Assembly: GCA_900315695.1 (NCBI GenBank)
Contig: ONAE01000012.1
Span: 1 to 56,272, forward strand
Direction of reading: 5' to 3'
From: an uncultured Prevotella sp.
GTDB taxonomy: Bacteria; Bacteroidota; Bacteroidia; Bacteroidales; Bacteroidaceae
DNA length: 56,272 bases
Shown here in pieces: positions 26,515 to 35,535 of the stretch. The notes beneath the pieces are model-generated. The model ran no database searches and was not told the origin of the DNA. It was given only the letters and a program-made list of their open reading frames with translations. A program made the translations under genes and the position numbers. The stretch's first letter is position 1. Every line of letters starts with the position of its first letter.

Positions 26515-28336
26515 ACTCGCCAGACAAAGCAAACACTCTCTGTCACTGAGACTGAGTTTAAGCATACTAGCCTTCACTGTGATCATTTTTATGATTACCA
26601 TCGGAATTATCTTCTTCCGCTCGCAGCATTTTGTCAGACAGGCAGCCACCGAACAGGCTACCCAGATTCTCAACAATACCGCCCAGAGCATCATGGGAGT
26701 GATGGGCCAGGTAGAGGTTGCCACCGAGAACTCCGGCTGGCTCGTCGAGCACAAATTACAACCAGATTCTATCATGGCACTCTCCCGTAGGATTCTGGAA
26801 CTGAACCCAGACGTTTATGGCTGTAGCATTTCCTTTGAGCCCAATTTCTTTGCAGACCAAGGAAAATATTTCTCTGTGTATTCCACGAATGAAGACGGAC
26901 ATATTGAAACTGAACAGGAGGGAAGCTACGATTACGATTACTTCAACATGGACTGGTACAAGGAACCTATCCGCCAGGGCAAAGCCTGTTGGGTGGATCC
27001 TTTCCACGACTATACACCTGGAACCTCCTACGACATGATGATAGCCTCCTATGGCAAGCCACTTTTCGATGCTAAAGGCCGTATCATCGGAGTCATCTCA
27101 TCCGACCTCTCCCAACGCAAGTTGTCACAGATACTACTGCAGAATCGCCTCTATCCCAATGCCTACTTCATCATGACAAGTGAAAACGGACATATCATTG
27201 CCTCTGGTAATGAAAAGGCTCGGCCTGAGGATCTGAACCGAAGCGACTGTCTTGTGGTAAGCCTCTTATTGCCAAACACGAATTGGAAACTGTCTTATAT
27301 ATGTCCTAATAGAGATATCTTCAAGGGCTACAACCAATTGGTATATATTGTCGTTTCACTTATCCTATTCGGACTGATGATGATGTTGGCATTCAGCTAT
27401 TTCGTCGTCAACCGTTCCGTATCACCTATTAAGGATCTTGCCTATCAGGCACAGAAAATGGCCGATGGACAGTTTGACGGACATCTCGGTTTTACAAAGC
27501 GCATCGACGAGATTGGGCAATTGCAGAATAGCTTCGTCAGCATGCAGGAGTCCATCACGAGCTACGTTAATAATCTGGAGCAGGTGAAGAAAGAAACCGA
27601 GCAACGTAACCAGGAGTTGATTGTTGCCAAGAGCAAGGCCGAAGAAGCAGACCGTAAAAAGTCAGCCTTCATCCAAGACCTGTCACACCAGATCCGTACA
27701 CCGTTGAATATTATCGGAGGTTTTACCCAGGTACTGAGGGACGATCATGAGACAATGGATGAAACAGAGATGGCAATTATCACCCATGACATTATGCAGA
27801 ACAGCCATACCATCACGAACATCATCGACAACTGGATGAAGACATTGGCACTGGAGGGTATCGATAAGGTGGAATGTCATGATGAAATCAACTGTAATGA
27901 GATGTGCAAGTTAGCGGCAGAGACCATCACGCTCCGCAACCCAAATACCGTCACATTAGAAATTGAGAGCGACGTGCCTGACGGTTTGCATATCATTACC
28001 GATAAGGAATGCTTGCTGAAAGTGCTCTCCGAGTTGCTACACAATGCCAACAAATACACTCAGGAAGGAACTATCACCATCAGCTGCTCCCAACTCGACA
28101 GTCAGTCTGTCAGCTTCTTCGTCAGTGACACAGGTCCTGGCATTGCCAAGGATCAGCATGAGCACGTGTTTACGCAGTTCACCAAGCTCAATGATTTCAA
28201 TGAGGGTCTTGGCATGGGACTCACGCTATGCAAAAAATTAGCGGGCCTCCTTGGAGGTCATATCACACTGGATGGAACCTATACCAAGGGAGCCCGCTTT
28301 ATATTGACGTTACCAGTCAGTCCGGCAAAAACTTAA
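26507..28336 (+). CDS. Cache-HAMP sensor histidine kinase
   Basis: 609 residues: helix (about 16-38), double-Cache sensor (about 40-270), helix (about 275-300), HAMP (about 301-355), coiled coil, HisKA with H394 in LSHQIRTPLN, and HATPase_c with N-box N513, DTGPG (541-545) and GLGMGL (567-572). All catalytic motifs are intact. There is no receiver domain and no response regulator nearby, so its partner is encoded elsewhere. It overlaps the preceding sensor by 8 bases and the convergent cysK by 4. With the two upstream genes it forms an apparent binding-protein, pseudokinase, kinase signalling unit. Confidence 0.88.
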   Translation: MSKLARQSKHSLSLRLSLSILAFTVIIFMITIGIIFFRSQHFVRQAATEQATQILNNTAQSIMGVMGQVEVATENSGWLVEHKLQPDSIMALSRRILELNPDVYGCSISFEPNFFADQGKYFSVYSTNEDGHIETEQEGSYDYDYFNMDWYKEPIRQGKACWVDPFHDYTPGTSYDMMIASYGKPLFDAKGRIIGVISSDLSQRKLSQILLQNRLYPNAYFIMTSENGHIIASGNEKARPEDLNRSDCLVVSLLLPNTNWKLSYICPNRDIFKGYNQLVYIVVSLILFGLMMMLAFSYFVVNRSVSPIKDLAYQAQKMADGQFDGHLGFTKRIDEIGQLQNSFVSMQESITSYVNNLEQVKKETEQRNQELIVAKSKAEEADRKKSAFIQDLSHQIRTPLNIIGGFTQVLRDDHETMDETEMAIITHDIMQNSHTITNIIDNWMKTLALEGIDKVECHDEINCNEMCKLAAETITLRNPNTVTLEIESDVPDGLHIITDKECLLKVLSELLHNANKYTQEGTITISCSQLDSQSVSFFVSDTGPGIAKDQHEHVFTQFTKLNDFNEGLGMGLTLCKKLAGLLGGHITLDGTYTKGARFILTLPVSPAKT

Positions 28337-29280
28337 AGTGGATAATCTTCAAATGCATAAAGAACGGTAGAGAGATAGCGCTCACCCGTATCAGGCAGCA
28401 AAGCTACAATCTTCTTACCCTTGTTCTCTGGACGCTTGGCCACCTGAATGGCTGCGTAGAGTGCTGCACCAGCAGAGATACCTACCAGCAGACCTTCTGA
28501 CTGGGCAATCTCACGACCTGTACGGATAGCGTCATCATTCTCTACATCGAACACCTCGTCGATCACGTCAGCATCGTAAGTCTTGGGAATGAAACCTGCA
28601 CCGATACCCTGAATCTTGTGTGGGCCACTCTGACCACCATTCAAGACGGGGCTCGACTTAGGCTCAACGGCGATGATCTTCACGTTAGGGTTCTGCTCCT
28701 TCAGATACTTACCAGTACCACTGATAGTACCACCCGTACCGACACCACCTACGAAGATGTCAACCTGTCCATCTGTATCGCGCCAGATCTCGGGGCCTGT
28801 AGTGGCATAATGCTTTGCAGGATTAGCTGCGTTCTCAAACTGCTGTAGGATGACTGCACCAGGGATCGAGTCACGCAACTCCTCGGCAGCGCGGATGGCA
28901 CCTGGCATGCCGTCTTTACCAGAGGTAAGGCGTACCTCGGCTCCATAAGCCTTCACAAGGTTACGGCGCTCAACACTCATGGTTTCAGGCATGGTAAGGA
29001 TAAGATGGTAGCCCTTGACGGCAGATACCAGTGCCAGTCCTACGCCCGTATTTCCAGATGTTGGTTCAATGATGGTAGCGCCAGGCTTCAGAATGCCCTT
29101 CTGTTCTGCATCCTCAATCATTGCCAGTGCGATACGGTCCTTTACGCTACCGCCGGGGTTAAAAAACTCTACTTTGGCAATCACTGGGGTCTCCAAACTC
29201 TTTGCCTGTGAATACTTGTTGAGCTCAATAAGTGGAGTGTTGCCGACGAGCTCAGTCAGCTGTTTTACAATCTTTGTCAT
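28333..29280 (-). CDS. cysK: Cysteine synthase A (O-acetylserine sulfhydrylase)
   Basis: A 315-residue fold-type II PLP enzyme. The PLP lysine is K47 in NPGGSVKDRIA, the asparagine loop is PTSGNTGVG, and the phosphate loop is GVGTGGTISGTG. It makes cysteine from O-acetylserine and sulfide. It has its own textbook promoter. Upstream of that lies an 8-bp-arm inverted repeat also found before the sulfur-carrier, encapsulin and SusCD/OsmC operons in this window, so cysteine or sulfur control is likely. Its 3' end overlaps the convergent histidine kinase by 4 bases. Confidence 0.95.
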   Translation of the reverse strand: MTKIVKQLTELVGNTPLIELNKYSQAKSLETPVIAKVEFFNPGGSVKDRIALAMIEDAEQKGILKPGATIIEPTSGNTGVGLALVSAVKGYHLILTMPETMSVERRNLVKAYGAEVRLTSGKDGMPGAIRAAEELRDSIPGAVILQQFENAANPAKHYATTGPEIWRDTDGQVDIFVGGVGTGGTISGTGKYLKEQNPNVKIIAVEPKSSPVLNGGQSGPHKIQGIGAGFIPKTYDADVIDEVFDVENDDAIRTGREIAQSEGLLVGISAGAALYAAIQVAKRPENKGKKIVALLPDTGERYLSTVLYAFEDYPL

Positions 29281-29323
29281 AATCTTATCCTTTTATAAAA
29301 TAATAATGTTAAATATCTGGGTG

Positions 29324-29354
29324 CAAAGGTAGGGCATTTTTTGAGTACCCACAA
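29324..29354 (-). promoter_or_regulatory. Promoter of cysK
   Basis: On the minus strand TTG (29352-29354), 20-base spacer, TACCTTTG (29324-29331). Confidence 0.8.
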
Positions 29355-29373
29355 TAGCCCGTATATGTCATTC

Positions 29374-29397
29374 GATATACCGCATGTTTGGTATATC
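29374..29397. promoter_or_regulatory. Inverted-repeat operator upstream of cysK
   Basis: Arms GATATACC and GGTATATC are perfect 8-bp inverted repeats separated by 8 bases. The six-base core TATACC-N8-GGTATA (29376-29395) lies exactly 21 bp upstream of the cysK -33 TTG, the same spacing as at 48714 and 50354. This is the position of an activator site. The protein that binds it is not identifiable in this window. Confidence 0.75.
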
Positions 29398-30604
29398 AGC
29401 CTAAATCGTGGTCAGTCATGGCACAAACACAGGAATCCGACCATACATTCTCCGCTGTTTCCACCATGTCGATGATGGTATAAATGGGTAGGATGATACC
29501 CAAGATAGCGACGGGAGCGCCTATGCCCGACATCAATGATAGAGTAAGGAAATAGCAGCCCATAGGGACACCTGCGTTGCCGATGGCAGAGATGACGGAG
29601 ATGAGAATCCACAAGAGAATGGTTGACCATGTAAGCGGTGTGCCGCCATTCTGCATCACGAAGAGCGAGGTGACAAGGATAAAGGCAGCACAACCGTTCA
29701 TATTAATGGTAGTGCAGATGGGCAACACGAAGCGGGCAATATTCTTCTTGACACCCAGACGATTCTCTGCAGTATCCATCGTTACGGGCAGCGTGGCAGC
29801 ACTGCTTTTGGTGAAGAGGGCCATCAACACAGCAGGCATCATACGACCCAGCACATAAACAGGATTGAGCCCTCGAGCCAAGAGGAACAGGGGCAAGACG
29901 ATAAAGAACTGAATCACATTACCTCCTAATACCACCAGTACGTATCTTCCTATCGAATCAGCCACGACACCTGCAGACACCTGGGCCGAGAGCTGAGCCG
30001 CAAAAGCCAGAATGCCAAGGGGCAGCGTCCAGATGAGTCCGCGGATGAGTATGAATACCAGATCCTGTAAGCCTAATAATCCTTTTACAAAAACGGTCTT
30101 GTTCTCACTCTCCGGCAATTTCGAGAGACCGATACCCACGGCAAAAGCCAACAGCAACAATGATAGCACATTGCCTTCGAGAAAGGCCTTGACGATATTG
30201 TTGGGAATCACACTAAGGATATGGTCATAATAGGATTGCTGAGGTGCATCAGTGATGACGCTATCTGTTTGATGTAGTATTTCTATGGATAGATTGCCAG
30301 GGGCAAGCACAACATACAGAAGCGCTCCAACAATAGCTGCAGCAAAAGTTGTCAGCAATGTATATAATAAGGTGCGCCCGAAGATTTTCCCAGACCCTTC
30401 TGAGCCAAAGGTGGCAAAGGTCGTGATCACTGCCAATACAATAGTAGGCACCGCTAACAACTGGAACAGCCGGATATAAACTGTAGCCACGAAATTTATC
30501 AAACCATTGAGCCAGTCGAGCCCCAACAGTCCCATTATCACACCCACCACGAGTGCCACAATCCATAATATCGGCTGATAAATACTAGCTTTTGTCTGCT
30601 TCAT
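29396..30604 (-). CDS. Dicarboxylate/amino acid:cation symporter (DAACS)
   Basis: 402 residues with 8 or more membrane segments and the re-entrant hairpin typical of the glutamate/aspartate transporter family. This is seen in FTKSSAATLPVTM (serine-rich HP1) and NMNGCAAFILVTSLF (TM7). Family members import glutamate, aspartate, serine/threonine, C4 acids or cystine (TcyP). Its neighbours, cysK and an ATACC-N8-GGTAT repeat in its promoter region, make a cystine or other sulfur amino acid substrate worth considering, but sequence alone cannot show this. A TACCTTTG -7 box lies at 30631-30638. Confidence 0.88.
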   Translation of the reverse strand: MKQTKASIYQPILWIVALVVGVIMGLLGLDWLNGLINFVATVYIRLFQLLAVPTIVLAVITTFATFGSEGSGKIFGRTLLYTLLTTFAAAIVGALLYVVLAPGNLSIEILHQTDSVITDAPQQSYYDHILSVIPNNIVKAFLEGNVLSLLLLAFAVGIGLSKLPESENKTVFVKGLLGLQDLVFILIRGLIWTLPLGILAFAAQLSAQVSAGVVADSIGRYVLVVLGGNVIQFFIVLPLFLLARGLNPVYVLGRMMPAVLMALFTKSSAATLPVTMDTAENRLGVKKNIARFVLPICTTINMNGCAAFILVTSLFVMQNGGTPLTWSTILLWILISVISAIGNAGVPMGCYFLTLSLMSGIGAPVAILGIILPIYTIIDMVETAENVWSDSCVCAMTDHDLG

Positions 30605-30657
30605 ATCTTCTTATCTTTTCTAACTGGGTGCAAAGGTACGCACTTTTGAGGAATTGG

Positions 30658-30681
30658 AAAATACCAATAGTGAGGTATTTT
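30658..30681. promoter_or_regulatory. Inverted-repeat operator between the symporter and tcdA
   Basis: Arms AAAATACC and GGTATTTT, perfect over 8 bp with an 8-base spacer, the same architecture as at 29374, 48714 and 50354. It covers the -33 region of the leftward symporter promoter. Counted from the six-base core (30660-30679), it is 46 bp from the rightward -7 box TATCTTTG (30726-30733), against 44 bp in the other cases. Confidence 0.55.
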
Positions 30682-30809
30682 ACGAAAAAGAATCGATTAT
30701 GCGATGGGGAATCAGGAAAAATCACTATCTTTGCAGCCGTCAACAGCCTTCGCAAAAGGAGCACTCGAAGAAATTGAGGTTGTGGCAGAACAGGTATAAC
30801 TTCTTATGT

Positions 30810-31520
30810 ATGTTGGACGAAAAAGATATATTTCAGAGGTCTGAATTGTTGTTAGGCCAGGAGGCGATGGAACGCATTGCCCAAAAGCGTGTGATTATCT
30901 TCGGCGTGGGAGGTGTCGGCTCTTGGTGTGCAGAGAGTCTGGTGCGCTCCGGCATCAAACATCTGACAATTGTCGATTCGGATAGTGTTTGTGCCAGCAA
31001 TATCAATCGCCAGTTGATGGCCACGACAGAAACTGTAGGCCAAGTGAAGGTAGATGTGCTGCGTGAACGTCTGCTTACCATCAACCCCTCTGCTGAGATT
31101 ACTGCCATTCATGAGTTCTTCACAGCCGAAACCGCTGAACGCTTTCATCTCGACAGTTATGATTATATTATCGATGCGATTGACTCGCTGAAAGATAAAG
31201 CCCTGCTAATCCTGATGGCTTGTGAAACAAAAGCAACTTTCTTCGCTTCGATGGGTGCAGCCTTAAAGCTAGACCCTACACGCATCAAAATTGCAGAGTT
31301 CTGGAAGATTCAGGGCGATCCTCTGGCACGTGCCCTCCGCAAAATTTATAAACGCGAGGGGCAGTACCCCTCACGCAAGTTCCTGTGCATCTATTCCGAC
31401 GAGCCTATCGAGCCCCAAGGTGAAGGCAAAGGCTCACTCGTACATATCACCGCCATCTTCGGCTTTATGCTGGCGGGATTAGTCATTCAGAATGAAAGCC
31501 GCGTTTTTCTTAAAGATTGA
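30810..31520 (+). CDS. tcdA: tRNA threonylcarbamoyladenosine dehydratase TcdA
   Basis: 236 residues from the ATG at 30810; upstream in-frame codons lie in promoter DNA and are not counted. An E1-like ThiF fold with nucleotide loop VIIFGVGGVGSWCAESL, IVDSDSVCASNINRQ, and C-terminal GSLVHITAIFGFMLAG. TcdA (CsdL) uses ATP to cyclise t6A to ct6A at position 37 of ANN-decoding tRNAs. In E. coli it works with the CsdA/CsdE sulfur system. A second, damaged copy lies at 36057. The next gene starts 5 bases after the stop. Confidence 0.88.
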   Translation: MLDEKDIFQRSELLLGQEAMERIAQKRVIIFGVGGVGSWCAESLVRSGIKHLTIVDSDSVCASNINRQLMATTETVGQVKVDVLRERLLTINPSAEITAIHEFFTAETAERFHLDSYDYIIDAIDSLKDKALLILMACETKATFFASMGAALKLDPTRIKIAEFWKIQGDPLARALRKIYKREGQYPSRKFLCIYSDEPIEPQGEGKGSLVHITAIFGFMLAGLVIQNESRVFLKD

Positions 31521-31525
31521 ACGAC

Positions 31526-32926
31526 ATGACAAAATGGTTAATGATGGTAGCAGCTGCCATAATTGCTGCAACAAGCCTGCAGGCTCAAACAGAGCGCTCT
31601 GATAACTTCAGGGCAAAATATGAACTGAAAGAAGTGGTGGTGATGAGCCGTCACAATATCCGTTCGCCACTGACATCTGGTGGTGCTGCCCATATGAGGG
31701 TGACACCGTATGAATGGTTTAAGTGGACATCACCCAGCAGCCAGCTGTCGCAGCGTGGTGGTGTGCTCGAGACGGAGATGGGGCAGTTCTTCCGTAAATG
31801 GGTGGTCAGCGCAGGCCTTTTACCCGACAACTACCGTCCGATGGACGACGAGGTGCTGTTCTATGCCAACTCGCGCCAACGCACGTTCACTACGGCGAAA
31901 TACTTCTCAGCAGGTTTCCTGCCTTTTGCCAATGTGGAGATAAAACATAAGTACGACGAGGACAAGATGGATCCCGTGTTCAAACCCCAGTTCACAAAGA
32001 TGAACGATCAGTATCGCCAGCAGATTCTTGCTGAGATGGAGACTTTACATGGCGGTCCAGAGGCTTGGATGCAGAGTGTTCAGCCCACGCTGACGCTGAT
32101 GGAGGAGGTGATAGACATGGCTCACTCGCCTGCTGCCGCCAACGATACTACCCATTTCCGCTTCGACGATACGCAGTACAAGTTGGAAAAGGACGACGAG
32201 CCGAAGATGTCGGGTGGCTTCAAACTGGCTTACAGCGTGTCGGATGCCCTCGTGCTTCAGTGCTATGAGAGCGAGAATATGGCGGCCTTTGGTCATGAAC
32301 TGACAGAGGAACAATGGCGCGCCATCTGCCATGTCAAGGAGGTGCACGACGGTTTGCTCTACTCCACTCATAGTGCTGCTGTTAATCTGGCCTATCCCCT
32401 GGTAAGCCGTATCCGTGAGGAACTTGCCAACGTAAACCGCAAGTTCACCTTTCTCTGTGGTCATGATGTCAATCTGACTTCTATCGGAGCAGCCTTACGC
32501 CTGAATCTTCCGGAGACAGAGCATGCATTAGAGGTGCGCACACCCATCGGATCAAAGCTAGTCTTCGAGAAATGGAGCGATGGTAGTGATGACTATGTCG
32601 CCATCAATCTGGTCTATCCGAAATACAGCCAGATGCATGCCCGCACGCTGCTCTCGCTTGAAGAGCCTCCGATGGTTCAGCCCGTCACAATCGAGGGACT
32701 GACAGCCAACAGCGACGGTCTCTACCGCCTAACAGACCTCGATAACCGTATGGCTGAGGCGATGGCTGAATATGACGCCATCGAGGATATACCGACAGCC
32801 GTGACCTCTGCTACTCGCACCGTCACTACTAGTGATGAGCGTTCTTATATCCTGAGTGGAACACCTGCTAATGCTTCTACTCGTGGAATTGTGATCAGCA
32901 ATGGTAAGAAGACCATCAGAAAATAA
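31526..32926 (+). CDS. Histidine-type acid phosphatase (phytase-like) with T9SS tail
   Basis: 466 residues from the ATG at 31526 (a TTG 9 bases earlier is less likely). A signal peptide (ends SLQAQ) precedes a histidine phosphatase clan-2 domain. Its catalytic RHxxRxP motif appears as RHNIRSP (42-48, H43 the phosphoacceptor) and its HD motif as CGHDVNLTS (H313, D314). Relatives hydrolyse phytate, inositol phosphates or glucose-1-phosphate. The last 28 residues (RSYILSGTPANASTRG, then IVISNGKKTIRK) look like a type-A T9SS sorting tail, so the enzyme is probably exported to the cell surface by the system encoded at 17920-23952. Confidence 0.85.
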   Translation: MTKWLMMVAAAIIAATSLQAQTERSDNFRAKYELKEVVVMSRHNIRSPLTSGGAAHMRVTPYEWFKWTSPSSQLSQRGGVLETEMGQFFRKWVVSAGLLPDNYRPMDDEVLFYANSRQRTFTTAKYFSAGFLPFANVEIKHKYDEDKMDPVFKPQFTKMNDQYRQQILAEMETLHGGPEAWMQSVQPTLTLMEEVIDMAHSPAAANDTTHFRFDDTQYKLEKDDEPKMSGGFKLAYSVSDALVLQCYESENMAAFGHELTEEQWRAICHVKEVHDGLLYSTHSAAVNLAYPLVSRIREELANVNRKFTFLCGHDVNLTSIGAALRLNLPETEHALEVRTPIGSKLVFEKWSDGSDDYVAINLVYPKYSQMHARTLLSLEEPPMVQPVTIEGLTANSDGLYRLTDLDNRMAEAMAEYDAIEDIPTAVTSATRTVTTSDERSYILSGTPANASTRGIVISNGKKTIRK

Positions 32927-32958
32927 CTAATATTCAAGCGCTTGTTCGTATTAGCGTG

Positions 32959-33465
32959 TTACTTCAGCAGATATTTAATGATGAGATATCCACCGACAAT
33001 CTGGAGTAGCAAACCAGGCCAGCCAATAGTGAAGTCGGCAATGGTAGCAGCAATACCACCAGTGAGTAAGAACTCACCTAGTGATTCGACGGCTTTTGTT
33101 ACAAGTACGACACCAATGAGCAGTGGCAGGCTGACGGTCTTGAAGTGCTGCGCAGTCAGTCCGGCAACAAGGGCGAGGACAGCGAGTTTCATCGTCATCA
33201 CAGGCAGAATCTCCCATGCAGGCATACCAGTCAGCAGATGGTTCACCAGCGGTGAAGCCAAAGCCGCGAGCAGTCCAGTCTTCCAACCGAACTTGTAGGC
33301 TCCGACAAGAATGACCAATGACAGCGGCGAGAAGATGATGCCGCCCTGTGGGATGAGGTGGAACACTTGAGGCAACACCAGGTTGCAGGCTACGAAGATT
33401 GCTGCCCACATATAGGTCTTTGCCTCATCATAATTCAATGTGTAAAGTCTTACTGTTGCTTCCAT
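32959..33465 (-). CDS. ECF transporter S component (substrate-capture membrane protein)
   Basis: 168 residues with about five or six membrane helices, a size and hydrophobic pattern typical of energy-coupling-factor S components (for example FGWKTGLLAALASPLVNHLLTGMPAWEILPVMTMKLAVLA). These pair with shared EcfAAT modules, not present here, to import vitamins or metals. It lies 22 bases downstream of a BtuB-like TonB receptor gene on the same strand, so the two probably move the same ligand across the two membranes. No cobalamin riboswitch-sized leader is present. The ligand is unknown. Confidence 0.7.
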   Translation of the reverse strand: MEATVRLYTLNYDEAKTYMWAAIFVACNLVLPQVFHLIPQGGIIFSPLSLVILVGAYKFGWKTGLLAALASPLVNHLLTGMPAWEILPVMTMKLAVLALVAGLTAQHFKTVSLPLLIGVVLVTKAVESLGEFLLTGGIAATIADFTIGWPGLLLQIVGGYLIIKYLLK

Positions 33466-33487
33466 ATTATTACCTTATTAATGATTG

Positions 33488-35383
33488 TCAAAAGTTGATG
33501 ACGACACCGCCCATGAACGTAGCACGGGGCATGGGATAGCCGAGATTGATCTCATATTTCTGCGCCAGAAGGTTCTCACCACGGGCCCAGAGGCTGATGT
33601 TGCGATTGGCAGCGTAGGTGATGCTGGCGTCGAGCAGGGCGAAACATTCCTTCTTCTCATCATTGCCCACGGCGGTATAGAGATTGTTGATATACTGCAG
33701 GCCAAGGGTAGCAAGCCATTTGCCGCAGCGATAGTTTGCACCAGCATAAGCAGTCAATTCAGGCGCGGCAAGCACCTTGTTCTTCATGTGCAGATAGGCA
33801 CCGTTGGCTTTCAGACTCCAGTGGCTGTCCACATGATAGGCGGCCTCCAATTCGAAGCCCCAGTTCTCTATCTCACCCGTATTCACATTGCGGGGCTTAC
33901 CATCGACCTGCTGTGTCTGAATCATGTTGTCGCCCTTAATATAATAGAGGTTTGCACCGTATGCAAAGCTTCTCAAACGATGCTTCCACGACAGTTCATA
34001 ATTCCACAGACGCTCTGGTTCCAGATCAGTGTTCGAAGGGGGATAGAGATACATCTCGCGCATTGTCGGATTGCGGAAACCCTTACTGGCCATAGCCTTG
34101 ATCTCGCCAGCCTCAACCGGCCGAATGACGATACCTGCCTGCGGCACCCATTCTGAGCCCGTAATGGAGTGATGGTCAAGACGGATACCAGCGTCGATGG
34201 TGAGCCACGAGAGCAGATCCTGACGGAAATCGATATAGCCAGCAATCTCGTTGCGATACGATTTTCCACTCTGTTTATTTGGCGTGTCAAGGATTTCATC
34301 CGTGGCTTTCGATGTGTAGTAGGCATTGCCGTAAATGTGCATATAATCGACACCTGCTGTCACGCGGTTACCCTCAAACAATTGGATGCTCTGATAGAGC
34401 GACACACCCGTCAGCGCATCCTTCGAGCGGAAGTAACGCTGCGTGGGAGTGGCTGGGTCAGCGGTGCCGTCGTCAATCTTATGACGCCCGAAATTCGAAT
34501 AGACAGAAAGGGCGCCACTGGTATTGCCGTAATGGTTTTCCAAAGCCGCCGAAACTACACCACGAGTTATCCACTGGTCGGCATCATACATGGGTTTATC
34601 GGTTGTACCGGGATAACTGGCGTTGAAGTGTATCACGTTGGCATCGATATAGGCATTCCAGTGGTCACTGAAGTCGTAGCCCAGTTTCAGGTAACCGCCG
34701 TACTGTTCGAAGCCCATGCGGGGACGATGATTATCCGTGCGGTTATACTGTGCCGAAACGGTACTGCTAAACTTCCTGCTGCGCACTTGGTTCGAGGCTT
34801 CAGCCTGGATGGTTCCGTAACTGCCTGCGCCCAGTTGGATATTGGTGTTCACACCATCCTGCCTGGTCTGACGAGTGACAATATTCATCACACCGCCCAT
34901 AGCATTGCTACCATAGAGCACACTCGCCGGACCGCGTAGCACCTCCACACGCTCGGCCATCAACGTCTGATAGCTGTCGGAGATGGGATGGCCGTAGATG
35001 CCCTGGTACTGCGGATGGCCGTCGATGAGCACCAACAGCTGTCCTGCACCACCTGAGATACCACGCAAGTTAATACCGCCTGCAGCTCCCGTCGAAACAC
35101 CATAACCCATCATCGCACGACTCGTAACAAAGAGACCCGGCACCTCACGCATTACCGTCGGCAATACGCTCGACTGATGCTCTGCCGTCAGTGTGACACG
35201 GTCAACAACCGTCACCGTCATTGGCAGGTGACGTACATCGGTAGCATTGCGTGTTCCTGTCACGACCACTTCCTGCAGAGCCAAAGAGTCAGCAAGATTG
35301 TCCGCATATAACTCCCCAACAGGAGCAGCCGTCGCCAGAATTGTCAGTATAGCGGCAGAAAACTTTTTCTTCATCATAAACAT
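33488..35383 (-). CDS. TonB-dependent receptor (BtuB/CirA-like)
   Basis: 631 residues from the Met at 35383; the frame is open to 35419, but a promoter -7 box (35417-35424) covers that start. A signal peptide ending ELYADN precedes TonB box-like ALQEVVVTGTRNA. The plug domain (about 35-150) has GGAGQLLVLIDGHPQYQG and RVEVLRGPASVLYGSNAMGGVMNI. A 22-strand barrel follows and ends GGVVINF. Plug wording is BtuB/CirA-like, suggesting vitamin, siderophore or heme-type ligands. It is co-transcribed with the ECF S component downstream. Confidence 0.85.
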   Translation of the reverse strand: MFMMKKKFSAAILTILATAAPVGELYADNLADSLALQEVVVTGTRNATDVRHLPMTVTVVDRVTLTAEHQSSVLPTVMREVPGLFVTSRAMMGYGVSTGAAGGINLRGISGGAGQLLVLIDGHPQYQGIYGHPISDSYQTLMAERVEVLRGPASVLYGSNAMGGVMNIVTRQTRQDGVNTNIQLGAGSYGTIQAEASNQVRSRKFSSTVSAQYNRTDNHRPRMGFEQYGGYLKLGYDFSDHWNAYIDANVIHFNASYPGTTDKPMYDADQWITRGVVSAALENHYGNTSGALSVYSNFGRHKIDDGTADPATPTQRYFRSKDALTGVSLYQSIQLFEGNRVTAGVDYMHIYGNAYYTSKATDEILDTPNKQSGKSYRNEIAGYIDFRQDLLSWLTIDAGIRLDHHSITGSEWVPQAGIVIRPVEAGEIKAMASKGFRNPTMREMYLYPPSNTDLEPERLWNYELSWKHRLRSFAYGANLYYIKGDNMIQTQQVDGKPRNVNTGEIENWGFELEAAYHVDSHWSLKANGAYLHMKNKVLAAPELTAYAGANYRCGKWLATLGLQYINNLYTAVGNDEKKECFALLDASITYAANRNISLWARGENLLAQKYEINLGYPMPRATFMGGVVINF

Positions 35384-35416
35384 ATGTTTAGCCTGTATTG
35401 AATTACAAAACGAGTG

Positions 35417-35449
35417 CAAAGTTACAATTTTTACTTAATTCTTTGGCAA
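35417..35449 (-). promoter_or_regulatory. Promoter of the TonB receptor / ECF-S pair
   Basis: TAACTTTG (35417-35424, minus strand) with TTG (35447-35449) 22 bases upstream. Spacing is slightly long. Confidence 0.5.
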
Positions 35450-35535
35450 AAATAGTGATAATTCAGCAAATTATCGTAACTTTACACCCAGATTTAAGTG
35501 TATTTAGGTATTAATTCGCAAAAACCATATTGAAT

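Noticed and set aside
30654-30809. 52-codon N-terminal extension of tcdA
   Set aside because: It would overlap the inverted repeat and the TATCTTTG box; the second tcdA copy aligns only from the later start.
34169-34939. 256-codon plus-strand frame inside the TonB receptor gene
   Set aside because: Antisense shadow of a well-conserved receptor; no family-like sequence.
35384-35419. Longer N-terminus for the BtuB-like receptor
   Set aside because: The -7 box lies over it and the signal peptide reads properly from the later Met.
33200-35500. Cobalamin riboswitch ahead of the BtuB-like/ECF pair
   Set aside because: The leader between promoter and start is only some tens of bases, too short for the roughly 200-base element.
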